From NCBI GenBank assembly GCA_030632385.1, contig DAOVUW010000002.1, positions 1-31,973 of the forward strand: 31,973 bases of DNA, written 5' to 3'. Shown piece by piece: positions 22,775 through 29,849 of the stretch. Origin of the DNA: Candidatus Nanohalarchaeota archaeon. Its GTDB lineage: Archaea; EX4484-52. Under the pieces are notes generated by a model. It had not been told where the DNA came from. It worked only from the letters and a program-made list of their open reading frames with translations, and did no database searches. Each line of letters opens with the position of its first letter. Within the stretch, counting starts at the first letter, position 1. The position numbers and the translations under genes are program-made.

Positions 22775-23271
22775 GTGGCTTTTTCAGAAGGTGAGTCTCC
22801 GAATTTATCCTCATCTCTACTGCATGTGCTTGTTACAATAATATAATCAAGTTTTTTGTTTGATGAATTTCCAAAATATATTGTGCCACAATTATTGTTG
22901 ATAGCGCCGACTGTTTTTCCAATAGGAAGAGTAGTATTGGTGATATTCAATATGCATGGCGTAGAATTTACAGTATTGAATGCTTTTGCTTCTGTCAATG
23001 TCGCTGTCCCAACACTGCCGTCATTTTTTATATAAACCGTAATTGAAGATTCATTGTGATTGTCATTGTCCTGAATCCTGACATCACTTATTTTAATATT
23101 TTGAGAAGTGCATGTTTCAAGTGTACTCTGCTGTTCGTCTGCTGCAGCAGTATATGAATCAAAGCTGTCTTTAAACCAATTACTGACTGTTGCACCAATA
23201 ACAAAAGTAATAACAAATAACAAAACCATGGCAATTAAAGGAGATATTGCTTTTTTTGTTCTTTTATGCAT
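22762..23271 (-). CDS. Archaeal type IV pilin-like protein
   Basis: A 169-residue prepilin. The N-terminus MHKRTKKA followed by ISPLIAMVLLFVITFVIGAT is a class III signal peptide: a short basic leader, predicted cleavage after Ala8, then the hydrophobic assembly helix. The rest is a beta-rich head (ISDVRIQDNDNHNESSITVY, LDYIIVTSTC) with four Cys that may form disulfides. I chose the ATG at 23271 because TATA TTTATATAA (23291-23299) lies about 25 nt upstream; a GTG at 23286 would place the start inside the expected untranscribed region. It should be processed by the A24 peptidase (8864-9730) and assembled on the TadC/FlaJ-like platform (5562-7709). Confidence 0.85.
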   Translation of the reverse strand: MHKRTKKAISPLIAMVLLFVITFVIGATVSNWFKDSFDSYTAAADEQQSTLETCTSQNIKISDVRIQDNDNHNESSITVYIKNDGSVGTATLTEAKAFNTVNSTPCILNITNTTLPIGKTVGAINNNCGTIYFGNSSNKKLDYIIVTSTCSRDEDKFGDSPSEKATWLN

Positions 23272-23309
23272 ATCTTTTAATGTCACTTAATTATATAAAT
23301 ATTCTTTAT

Positions 23310-24056
23310 TCATCTGATTATTTTTTCTAGATATTCTTTTTCTTTGAAATTTAATTTCGCCGGGATAATAATAGAGTAAAGGGCTTTTTCTTTTATCTTG
23401 CCAAAAAAAGCCATAAGATTTTCAGCAGTATCATATTTTATTGCTGAATCATCAGAACCTATATTCATGCATACAATCGCCTTTTTTTTTGGAAAAAACA
23501 ATTTGTGCTTTATTTGTTTTTCCAGAATATTGAGCTGGTTTATTGATGTTTTTACATCCATACCAATATCAAGCAATAAAAGAGTATGAAAATTGTTGTT
23601 TAGATTTTTTTCTATTTTTTCATAAGGAGATATCGGAGTATAGTTTTCTCTGAAAAAAGGCAGACTGACTGTCATTCCGAAATTGTATAATTCCAGTCCG
23701 CATTCAGCTATTGCGCTGAAAATTGACGAAGAATGAATCACATTGCATTTTATTTTCTTTTGCTTTGCTTCAATCAGCAATTCTTTGTGTGTTGTAGCAC
23801 TCAAGGGGTCTCCGCCGACAAGAAAGGCAACATTTTTTTTTAAAGCATTGTTTAAGATTGCGTCTTCTTCTTCAACCCCTCTACGGTCTAAAAGCGTGAT
23901 TTCTTTGCCCGCGAGTTTTTCCAATTCTTTTAAATCTATATTGAGCGGACAGGTATATTCTTCCATAAAAATAATATCGCTTTTCCTGAGCATTTCTGCT
24001 CCTTTCAAGGTTATGTCTTTAATTCCTCCAATTCCAAGTCCTATTAAGTGCAGCAT
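23310..24056 (-). CDS. dphB: Diphthine synthase
   Basis: A 248-residue SAM-dependent methyltransferase that methylates the modified histidine of elongation factor 2 in diphthamide synthesis. The tetrapyrrole-methylase-type fold is visible: MLHLIGLGIGG at the start, SDIIFMEEYTCPL, LVGGDPLSATTHKELLIEAK (SAM-binding region), VIHSSSIFSAIAECGLELYN and FGMTVSLPFF, all as in archaeal DphB. Length equals the family norm. It lies about 40 bp upstream of the pilin gene on the same strand, but the pilin has its own TATA box. Confidence 0.95.
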   Translation of the reverse strand: MLHLIGLGIGGIKDITLKGAEMLRKSDIIFMEEYTCPLNIDLKELEKLAGKEITLLDRRGVEEEDAILNNALKKNVAFLVGGDPLSATTHKELLIEAKQKKIKCNVIHSSSIFSAIAECGLELYNFGMTVSLPFFRENYTPISPYEKIEKNLNNNFHTLLLLDIGMDVKTSINQLNILEKQIKHKLFFPKKKAIVCMNIGSDDSAIKYDTAENLMAFFGKIKEKALYSIIIPAKLNFKEKEYLEKIIR

Positions 24057-24258
24057 AGTTGATTATTTTATCCTTCCTTTATTTGTCTTGATTTTTACTT
24101 GTGTCTTTGACAAGCACAGGAAGAAATATTAGTAAATATTAAATAATCACATAGAGAAATGTTTTTAAATATTAAAGAAATAGTATATCAACAGGCATAT
24201 TTGTTTATGCATAACCTTTGTTTTTTTGTTAAATATCTGGTTATTATTTGTGTTTATT

Positions 24259-25359
24259 ATGTCATGGGAAAAGAAACTCAATGAGTCTATATGTAGCATA
24301 GATGAGCTAAAAAAATATATAAAAATCTCACCTATTGAAGAAATAAAACTAAAAGAAGTAGTGCGAATGCATCCAATGAAAATGACGAAGTACTATTTGT
24401 CTCTAATAAATAAAGAAGATAAAGATGACCCAATAAGACGTCTTATTGTTCCTTCTCTTGATGAGTTGAATTTGTGCGGCACTTATGATACAAGTGGCGA
24501 GAGGGAAAATACCAAAACAGTTGGTTTGCAGCACAAATACAAACAAACAGCATTGATTCTATCCACCAGCCAATGCGCTGCATATTGCCGTTTTTGTTTC
24601 AGGAAAAGAATGGTTGGTCTGCCAAATCACGAAATACTGACCAGATTTGACAACGCAGTCGATTACATAAAAAACCATAAAGAAATCAACAATGTTCTTA
24701 TTAGCGGAGGAGATTCTTTGGTTCTGCCAACAAAAACTATTGAATTTTTTTTGGAAAAAATATCACAACTAAAGCATATTGATTTTATAAGATTTGGTAG
24801 CAGGATTCCTGTTGTTTTTCCCGAGAGAATATTAGAAGATAATTCTCTTACTGATCTATTGAAAAAATATTCTCAAAAAAAGAGATTATTTGTTGTAACT
24901 CATTTCAATCATCCAAGAGAAATTACAGAAAAATCCACTCTTGCAATTGACAAGCTTATTGAATCAAAAATTATTGTAAACAATCAAACTGTTTTGCTCA
25001 AAGGAGTAAATGATGATTCACGCATCCTTTCTGAGTTGCAGAGCAAATTAGTAAAGATTGGAGTCAATCCATATTATATTTTTCAATGCAGACCTGTAAA
25101 ACGAGTAAAGCACCATTTTCAGGTTCCATTATACAAATGTATAAAAATAGTTGAAGATGCAAAAAAAGAGCTAAATGGTCACGCCAAAAGGTTCAGATAC
25201 ATAATGTCCCATAAAAGCGGAAAGATAGAGATTTTAGGGATTAAAGACAAGGAAATTTATTTTAAATATCATCAGGCGAAGAATCCGGAAAAAATAGGCA
25301 AAATATTTACACGGAAACTGGACAAGACATCTGGTTGGCTTGATGAATTAAAAAAATAG
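24259..25359 (+). CDS. Radical SAM protein of the lysine 2,3-aminomutase (KamA) family
   Basis: A 366-residue radical SAM enzyme. The cluster motif CAAYCRFCFRKR (Cys106, Cys110, Cys113) with the FCFRKR context, VLISGGDSLVLPT, RFGSRIPVVFPERI and HFNHPREI are those of KamA-like aminomutases. Near the end, YIMSHKSGKIEI holds a Lys in the region of the PLP-binding lysine, but the long C-terminal part of true lysine 2,3-aminomutase is absent. Lysine mutase, beta-lysine synthesis or another amino-acid rearrangement are all possible. I chose the ATG at 24259 (MSWEKKL) because a TATA-like TTAAATAT at 24228-24235 is about 27 nt upstream; the frame is open further up without a good start. Confidence 0.85.
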   Translation: MSWEKKLNESICSIDELKKYIKISPIEEIKLKEVVRMHPMKMTKYYLSLINKEDKDDPIRRLIVPSLDELNLCGTYDTSGERENTKTVGLQHKYKQTALILSTSQCAAYCRFCFRKRMVGLPNHEILTRFDNAVDYIKNHKEINNVLISGGDSLVLPTKTIEFFLEKISQLKHIDFIRFGSRIPVVFPERILEDNSLTDLLKKYSQKKRLFVVTHFNHPREITEKSTLAIDKLIESKIIVNNQTVLLKGVNDDSRILSELQSKLVKIGVNPYYIFQCRPVKRVKHHFQVPLYKCIKIVEDAKKELNGHAKRFRYIMSHKSGKIEILGIKDKEIYFKYHQAKNPEKIGKIFTRKLDKTSGWLDELKK

Positions 25360-25516
25360 ATAAATGCATCATTTGATGAAAATTTATAGATTTCAGGGCA
25401 GGAGATTACTGCTGAACCAGAGATAAATTTGATTGAGCATATATTGGTTATTTTGGACACAGCACTAAAAAGCAAAACTTATTAAATCTGTTCCTTTTAT
25501 AGAAAGTAGATTGAAT

Positions 25517-25717
25517 ATGTTAATTCCAGTAAGATGTATATCATGTGGCGAATTGCTTGCAGATAAATGGGAACAGTACAAGGCACAGATAAAGTTCAAA
25601 TCAAAAAAAGAAGTGCTTGATGAATTAGGCGTGAAGAACTATTGCTGCCGCAGTATTTTTATCACCAGTGAAGATTTAATTGATCAGATAAACCAATATA
25701 AAAAACAAATGGTTTAA
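25517..25717 (+). CDS. rpoN: DNA-directed RNA polymerase subunit N (Rpo10)
   Basis: A 66-residue Rpo10/RPB10 homologue that stabilises the polymerase assembly platform. The canonical start MLIPVRCISCGE carries the first zinc CxxC, and NYCCRS supplies the second Cys pair. I chose the ATG at 25517; the TTG two codons upstream is unlikely because archaeal Rpo10 begins with this M-(I/L)-IPVRC motif. It lies just upstream of tRNA-Glu and a ribosomal protein pair, a common archaeal neighbourhood type. Confidence 0.96.
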   Translation: MLIPVRCISCGELLADKWEQYKAQIKFKSKKEVLDELGVKNYCCRSIFITSEDLIDQINQYKKQMV

Positions 25718-25722
25718 AATAT

Positions 25723-25819
25723 GCTCTTGTAGTCTAGACCGGCCAAGGATACTGGCCTTTCAATAAATATTTTATTTAAAAGAAAGCCAGGGACTCGGGT
25801 TCGAATCCCGGCGAGAGCA
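25723..25819 (+). tRNA. tRNA-Glu (TTC anticodon) with intron after position 37
   Basis: The acceptor stem GCTCTTG/CGAGAGC, a T arm with loop TTCGAAT and an anticodon stem CTGGC/GCCAG are clear. Between the anticodon stem halves lies CTTTCA, an extra 22 nt (about 25763-25784), then A, so the anticodon is TTC and the intron is at the canonical 37/38 site. The intron folds as AATAAA/TTTATT, giving a relaxed bulge-helix-bulge for the splicing endonuclease. The discriminator is A73 and CCA is not encoded. It starts 5 bp after the Rpo10 stop codon. Confidence 0.92.
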
Positions 25820-25856
25820 TTCAAAACATTTAAAAAACAATCTAAGATAAATCAAT

Positions 25857-26144
25857 ATGGCAGAGAAGAATTTGAGTGAAAAATTAAGTCAAATAGGAAT
25901 AATAAAATGTCCTTATATGACTGAAAAAATGACACGAAATATAGAATCAAGCAATACTCTCCCGTTTATAGTAAAAAAGACAGCAAATAAAGAAGAGATT
26001 AAAAAAGCAGTAGAGCAGATATTTGATGTAAAAATCAAAAAAATAAATACAATCATATCAACAAAAGGAGAGAAAAAAGCAATTGTAAAATTAAAAGAAG
26101 AGTATAATGCATTTGATATTGCCTCAAATATGGGGATGATATAA
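25857..26144 (+). CDS. rpl23: Ribosomal protein uL23
   Basis: A 95-residue large-subunit protein that binds 23S rRNA near the exit tunnel and is a docking site for SRP. The family core is present: IKCPYMTEKMTRNIESSNTL, the KKTANKEEIKKAVEQIFDVK helix and the strands INTIISTKGEKKAIVKL. It is slightly longer at the N-terminus than many archaeal uL23 proteins (about 15 extra residues). It is not in the usual S10 operon context here; it is followed 9 bp later by eL34. Confidence 0.93.
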   Translation: MAEKNLSEKLSQIGIIKCPYMTEKMTRNIESSNTLPFIVKKTANKEEIKKAVEQIFDVKIKKINTIISTKGEKKAIVKLKEEYNAFDIASNMGMI

Positions 26145-26153
26145 TATAATAAT

Positions 26154-26429
26154 ATGGAGCCAAGATTTCGTTCAAGATCATACAAGCAAATAAAAAAAAA
26201 ATTGCCTTCCGGAAAGATGACAATTCATTTTGTAAAAAAGAAAGTCAATGTGGCTGTTTGCGCAGTTTGCAAAATTAGATTAAATGGTGTTAAATCAGAC
26301 ATACCTGCAAAATTAAAAAAAATGTCTAAATCCAAGAAAACAGTTTGCCGTCCTTATGGTGGATATTTATGCACCAAATGTATCCGAACGAATATAAAAA
26401 ATAAATATATGGGTACAATCAAACAATAA
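26154..26429 (+). CDS. rpl34e: Ribosomal protein eL34
   Basis: A 91-residue archaeal/eukaryotic large-subunit protein. The N-terminus MEPRFRSRSYKQIKKKLPSG and the zinc motif with Cys36/Cys39 (VCAVCKIRLNGV) and C-terminal Cys74/Cys77 (YGGYLCTKCIRTN) are typical. It lies between uL23 and the prenyltransferase gene, whose ATG follows its stop by 1 bp, so translation may be coupled. Confidence 0.95.
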   Translation: MEPRFRSRSYKQIKKKLPSGKMTIHFVKKKVNVAVCAVCKIRLNGVKSDIPAKLKKMSKSKKTVCRPYGGYLCTKCIRTNIKNKYMGTIKQ

Positions 26430-26430
26430 A

Positions 26431-27279
26431 ATGAAATTGGAGAAAATCAAGGGTTTTTTGTCTCTTTCAAGGTTAACTAATTGTTTTATTTCTTTTTTCA
26501 GCGTCCTTATTATTGTATTGTTTATTTCTCGAATAAGCGATGTTTCAATTTTATCAATTCTTTTTAAAACAATTTTAGGAGCTTTGTCTGTGTTCCTGAT
26601 TACAGCAGGAGGAAATGCAGTAAATGACTATTATGACATAAAAACAGATAAGATAAATAAACCAGACAGACCTATTCCTTCTAAAATAATTACAAAAAAA
26701 GAGGCGCTTTATTTCACTTCAATTGTTTTTTTCATTGGTTTAGTATTTAGTTTTTTTGTGAACACATATGCTTTTTTTATTGCATTGTTTAATATTTTCA
26801 TATTGATTGCTTATTCGAAATTAAAGCAAAAAACATTATTTGGAAATTTTATTGTTGCATATCTATGCGGAAGTGTTTTTCTATATACCGGAACTATTTT
26901 GATGATTAATTTTAAATTATTCATAATCTTTTTTTTACTCGCTTTTCTTCTCATGCTAGGAAGAGAGATTACAAAAGATATCGAAGATATTAAAGGAGAT
27001 AAGAACCATAAAAAAACCATAGCCACACAGTTTAGCACTAAACATGCAGGCGCATTGAGTGCTTTAACACTTAGTACTTCTGTTATTGTGAGTTTGATTT
27101 TAATAGACTATTTTGGAAAAATATATATTATAACGATATTTTTTGCAGATACTATTTTATTGTACTGTATCATAAGATTATTATTTCATCCACAAAAATA
27201 TGCTTCAGAATGCCAACGTCTGGAAAAAATTGCAGTAATCATTATGCTGGTAGGCTTGTTTTTATCTTCAATAATGTAA
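26431..27279 (+). CDS. UbiA-family prenyltransferase, probably digeranylgeranylglyceryl phosphate synthase
   Basis: A 282-residue polytopic membrane enzyme. The first Asp-rich motif NAVNDYYDIKTDKINKPDRP (63-81) and the second, ITKDIEDIKGDKNH (about 179-193), are the Mg-prenyl-diphosphate sites of UbiA proteins; the first is of the form seen in archaeal DGGGP synthase, which adds the second geranylgeranyl chain in archaeal lipid synthesis. About eight hydrophobic segments are visible. CarS in this window acts on the next intermediate. Related UbiA enzymes make other prenylated compounds, so the substrate is inferred from context. It starts 1 bp after eL34. Confidence 0.85.
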   Translation: MKLEKIKGFLSLSRLTNCFISFFSVLIIVLFISRISDVSILSILFKTILGALSVFLITAGGNAVNDYYDIKTDKINKPDRPIPSKIITKKEALYFTSIVFFIGLVFSFFVNTYAFFIALFNIFILIAYSKLKQKTLFGNFIVAYLCGSVFLYTGTILMINFKLFIIFFLLAFLLMLGREITKDIEDIKGDKNHKKTIATQFSTKHAGALSALTLSTSVIVSLILIDYFGKIYIITIFFADTILLYCIIRLLFHPQKYASECQRLEKIAVIIMLVGLFLSSIM

Positions 27280-27292
27280 TATTGATAAAAAA

Positions 27293-29047
27293 TTATTTTT
27301 TGTCGGAATTTTCATTTTTCTCCAGTTCCTTTTCAAATTTTTTTAGTTCATCAAGAAGATTGTCATTTTCTAAAGGGTCTGGTTCATCAATTTTTTTTTT
27401 ATATGTTTCTTTTTTCTTTTCATTTAATGCACTGCTATTTGCACCCATAATTTGTTTTGCTTTTTTTTCGAATTTAGAAAATGTTGCAGATGTCTTTTTT
27501 GTTGATTCATCCTTTATGTCTTTTTTAAGGGGTGTTTTTTTTTGATGCAGTGTTTCTGTAGTTACTGGCAAAGGCTCTTTTTCCAAAGAATGTGCGGTCT
27601 TTATTTGTTTTAAAAGTTCCAGGTTTTTGTTTACTTCTTTAATTTTCTCATCAAATAAATGATCTTTTTCTATTTCCTCTTCTTCATCCCATTCATCCTT
27701 TTTATCAATATCCATGGATTTGTTGTCTTTAATAATAATCATATGTTCTTTTTCTTCAGGCTCATCAACTTTTTCATCAACAAAAGATTTGTCGATTTTA
27801 ATTTTCTCCAATGTATCTGTTTTTTTGTTTGCATTGCCGGATATTTTTTTATCATTAGGCATATTGATTTTTTCTTCTATATCCTCTTTTGGTTTATTAA
27901 TTTTATTGACCACCACTTGCTTTTTCCCCCCAGAAATACTGTTTTTATCTTTATTATCCAGAGAAGGAGAAGGAATTATGTCTGGCAGTACTCGTTCTTT
28001 TTCTTCAGGCTCATCAACTTTTTCAGCAACAAAAGATTTGTCGATTTTAATTTTCTCCAAGGGTTCTTTTTTCTCCAACACATCATTGTTTGCATTAATA
28101 CTAAAAGAGTCAATCTCTTCATTCTCATAGCTTTGCTCATCTTTCAATGCATCTATTTTTTTAATGTATGATTCATTCGTCGAAGTATCTAATTCATGTT
28201 TTGCCTCTTTTTCTTTCTTCGTATGTTCAAAAACAAAACTTTTCAAATCTTCAAATCCATGTTTTATAAAAGAAAGATCTTTATTTTTGGATTTTTCTTC
28301 TTCCATTGGTTTTTCATTAATAACTGCTTTGTTTTCTTCAATAGCAGTCATATCCTTTTTATCATCCAGAATAGTATTCTCTTCTTTGGCTGGTTCATCT
28401 AATGAAACATCCAAATCGTGTTGTTTTTTATCTTTTTTCAAATTTTCAATAACAAAAGTTTTCAAGTTTTCAAATTTATTTTGCATATATGTAATTTGTT
28501 TAGATTTGAGTTTATTTTCTTCTTTTAATTTTTCGAATTCTTTTGCCTGTTTTTTTAATTGTTTTTTTAATATATGTGTATTTTCCGCCATTTCATTCAA
28601 TTCAATTCTATCCCTTTCAAAATCAATTAATTCTTCTTTTATTTTTTTATCTATCAATTTATCTTTTTGTTGGTTTTTTTTATCAGTTAGTGTGCATATT
28701 TGCTTTTTTAATTCATCCAACTGGTCTTGAATCTCATTTTTTTGACTTTGATTAAAATTATTTTTTTGCCCATCAACAATTTTATTTATATTTTTCGCAG
28801 AAATTTCTCCTTCTATTTGCGTATCATCTATTTTTTGTTTTATGCTTGTTGTTGCGCAGAGAGTCATTTCCTCTAAAAGTTTTAAATGCTCTTCCAAAAC
28901 AGATACTCTGGTTTCTATCGCAGCAGTGGTATCCTGCATGTGGATTATATCTAATTTTACAAGCAAATTAATGTCTTCAAGAGAATTAATTCTGTTATTT
29001 AAATCAGTGAAATCTGGAACTTTTCTTATTCCATCTTCCTTTTCCAT
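27293..29047 (-). CDS. Large Lys/Glu-rich coiled-coil protein with internal repeats
   Basis: A 584-residue, highly charged protein without membrane segment or signal. Residues about 10-215 are predicted coiled coil (heptads in KNINKIVDGQKNNFNQSQKN, KQITYMQNKFENLKTFVIEN). The middle is low-complexity, with a duplicated block KIKIDKSFV(D/A)EKVDEPEEKE and paired FENLKTFVIE/FEDLKSFVFE pieces. The C-terminus is again Lys/Glu-rich. A TATA-like CTATATAAATA near 29070-29079 precedes the ATG. It may be a structural or scaffold protein, perhaps linked to the cell surface or chromosome. No domain is recognised. Confidence 0.75.
   Translation of the reverse strand: MEKEDGIRKVPDFTDLNNRINSLEDINLLVKLDIIHMQDTTAAIETRVSVLEEHLKLLEEMTLCATTSIKQKIDDTQIEGEISAKNINKIVDGQKNNFNQSQKNEIQDQLDELKKQICTLTDKKNQQKDKLIDKKIKEELIDFERDRIELNEMAENTHILKKQLKKQAKEFEKLKEENKLKSKQITYMQNKFENLKTFVIENLKKDKKQHDLDVSLDEPAKEENTILDDKKDMTAIEENKAVINEKPMEEEKSKNKDLSFIKHGFEDLKSFVFEHTKKEKEAKHELDTSTNESYIKKIDALKDEQSYENEEIDSFSINANNDVLEKKEPLEKIKIDKSFVAEKVDEPEEKERVLPDIIPSPSLDNKDKNSISGGKKQVVVNKINKPKEDIEEKINMPNDKKISGNANKKTDTLEKIKIDKSFVDEKVDEPEEKEHMIIIKDNKSMDIDKKDEWDEEEEIEKDHLFDEKIKEVNKNLELLKQIKTAHSLEKEPLPVTTETLHQKKTPLKKDIKDESTKKTSATFSKFEKKAKQIMGANSSALNEKKKETYKKKIDEPDPLENDNLLDELKKFEKELEKNENSDKK
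27745..27811 (-). repeat. Direct repeat copy 1 inside the coiled-coil gene
   Basis: About 67 bp, nearly identical to copy 2 at about 27994-28060 and 249 bp apart, so the repeat keeps the reading frame. The encoded peptides are LEKIKIDKSFVDEKVDEPEE and LEKIKIDKSFVAEKVDEPEE. Near identity at DNA level points to a recent duplication or gene conversion. Confidence 0.75.
27994..28060 (-). repeat. Direct repeat copy 2 inside the coiled-coil gene
   Basis: Partner of the repeat at 27745-27811. One base differs, changing Asp to Ala in the encoded block. Coordinates are accurate to about one base. Confidence 0.75.
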
Positions 29048-29373
29048 AATAAATAATGTAGATATAATATTTATATAGTTAATTGCATTGTAAAAAATAT
29101 ACAGGTTGTATTTATTATTAGTGTTATTGTATTCAAATAGATAGAGTTGCTTAAGCGTAATGAGGGCAAGCTGAGAAAAAGCAATGTATGTGATTTTTTC
29201 GTTTATTCAACAAGGTTATCTCATAATTAGATATTTTCTAAAATAGAGAGTTGGTTTCCAATATAAAATTCTATTTGCCTTCTTTTTGTCGTGATTTTGA
29301 ATTAGGGGGATGGTTCATGGTGTTATAGTGCTCAAAGGAGGATGTTGTGAAGCAACCGCAGTTTAGATGTCGT
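29048..29373. other. Gene-free region with two GC-richer islands
   Basis: No supported gene in 326 bp. It holds the promoter of the coiled-coil gene at its left end. Islands at about 29145-29195 and 29308-29372 have more G than the surroundings. GTTGCTT near 29145-29151 is complementary to AAGCAAC near 29350-29357. A strong AGGAGG (about 29336-29341) precedes only a very short frame. A small RNA is possible but not supported by a recognisable motif. Confidence 0.25.
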
Positions 29374-29799
29374 TCATTTAATATATTTATCTATTCTACG
29401 ATGTGCAGGATGTATCAGCCATAGACTGGTTAACAGAGCCATTAGACTGCCGAAGCCATAATAACCACAGATCCAATCAGCAACCATCGCCATAATACTG
29501 ATGAGAGCCACCCGTTGTGCAATTTTAATCTCTTTTATGCCTTTGGCAAATCGCAGTTGCCAGCCCCATATAATATTCAATCCTGCTGAAATAAGTACTA
29601 TTACTCCACAAATCAGTCCTATAATTGGTGAAACCGAGTGCCAAGATGGAACTGGTGCTAAATTTCCATCTGGTGAAAAAAAAAGCGTTATATCTTGCGC
29701 TCCACCGAAGATCATTAGTAGTCCACCCATAAAGAACACAATCGACCATGCCCAACGATGAAATCCTTGTTTTTCTTTATTTTTAGTACAAGGTACCAT
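29374..29799 (-). CDS. Four-TM membrane protein of unknown function
   Basis: A 141-residue protein with four hydrophobic segments (about 17-36, 57-78, 93-112 and 115-128): WAWSIVFFMGGLLMIFGG, VSPIIGLICGVIVLISAGLN, RVALISIMAMVADWICGYYG, SLMALLTSLWLIHP. It ends in a basic tail HRRIDKYIK. Base composition and codon use look noticeably richer in G and C than neighbouring genes (many GCC, CGA, CTG and GGC codons), which suggests a recent arrival by transfer. No family is recognised. It lies about 50 bp downstream of the RqcH gene stop but not obviously in its operon. Confidence 0.75.
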   Translation of the reverse strand: MVPCTKNKEKQGFHRWAWSIVFFMGGLLMIFGGAQDITLFFSPDGNLAPVPSWHSVSPIIGLICGVIVLISAGLNIIWGWQLRFAKGIKEIKIAQRVALISIMAMVADWICGYYGFGSLMALLTSLWLIHPAHRRIDKYIK

Positions 29800-29849
29800 A
29801 TCTAATTTTTAAATATTTTTTTTTCGGTTCATGTTTGGAATTTTTATTA

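Noticed and set aside
25372..25425. Possible C/D-box guide RNA (TTGATGA ... CTGA) between the KamA-family gene and rpoN
   Set aside because: The C box is imperfect, no clear D' and C' boxes or terminal stem are visible, and such short motifs are common in AT-rich sequence.
27659..28730. Long plus-strand frames rich in Phe and Ser opposite the coiled-coil gene
   Set aside because: They are mirror frames of Lys/Glu-rich codons on the minus strand and have no start signals.
29336..29453. Short plus-strand frame after a strong AGGAGG (GTG near 29346)
   Set aside because: It gives only about 25 codons with no protein-like pattern and runs into the antisense of the 141-residue membrane gene.
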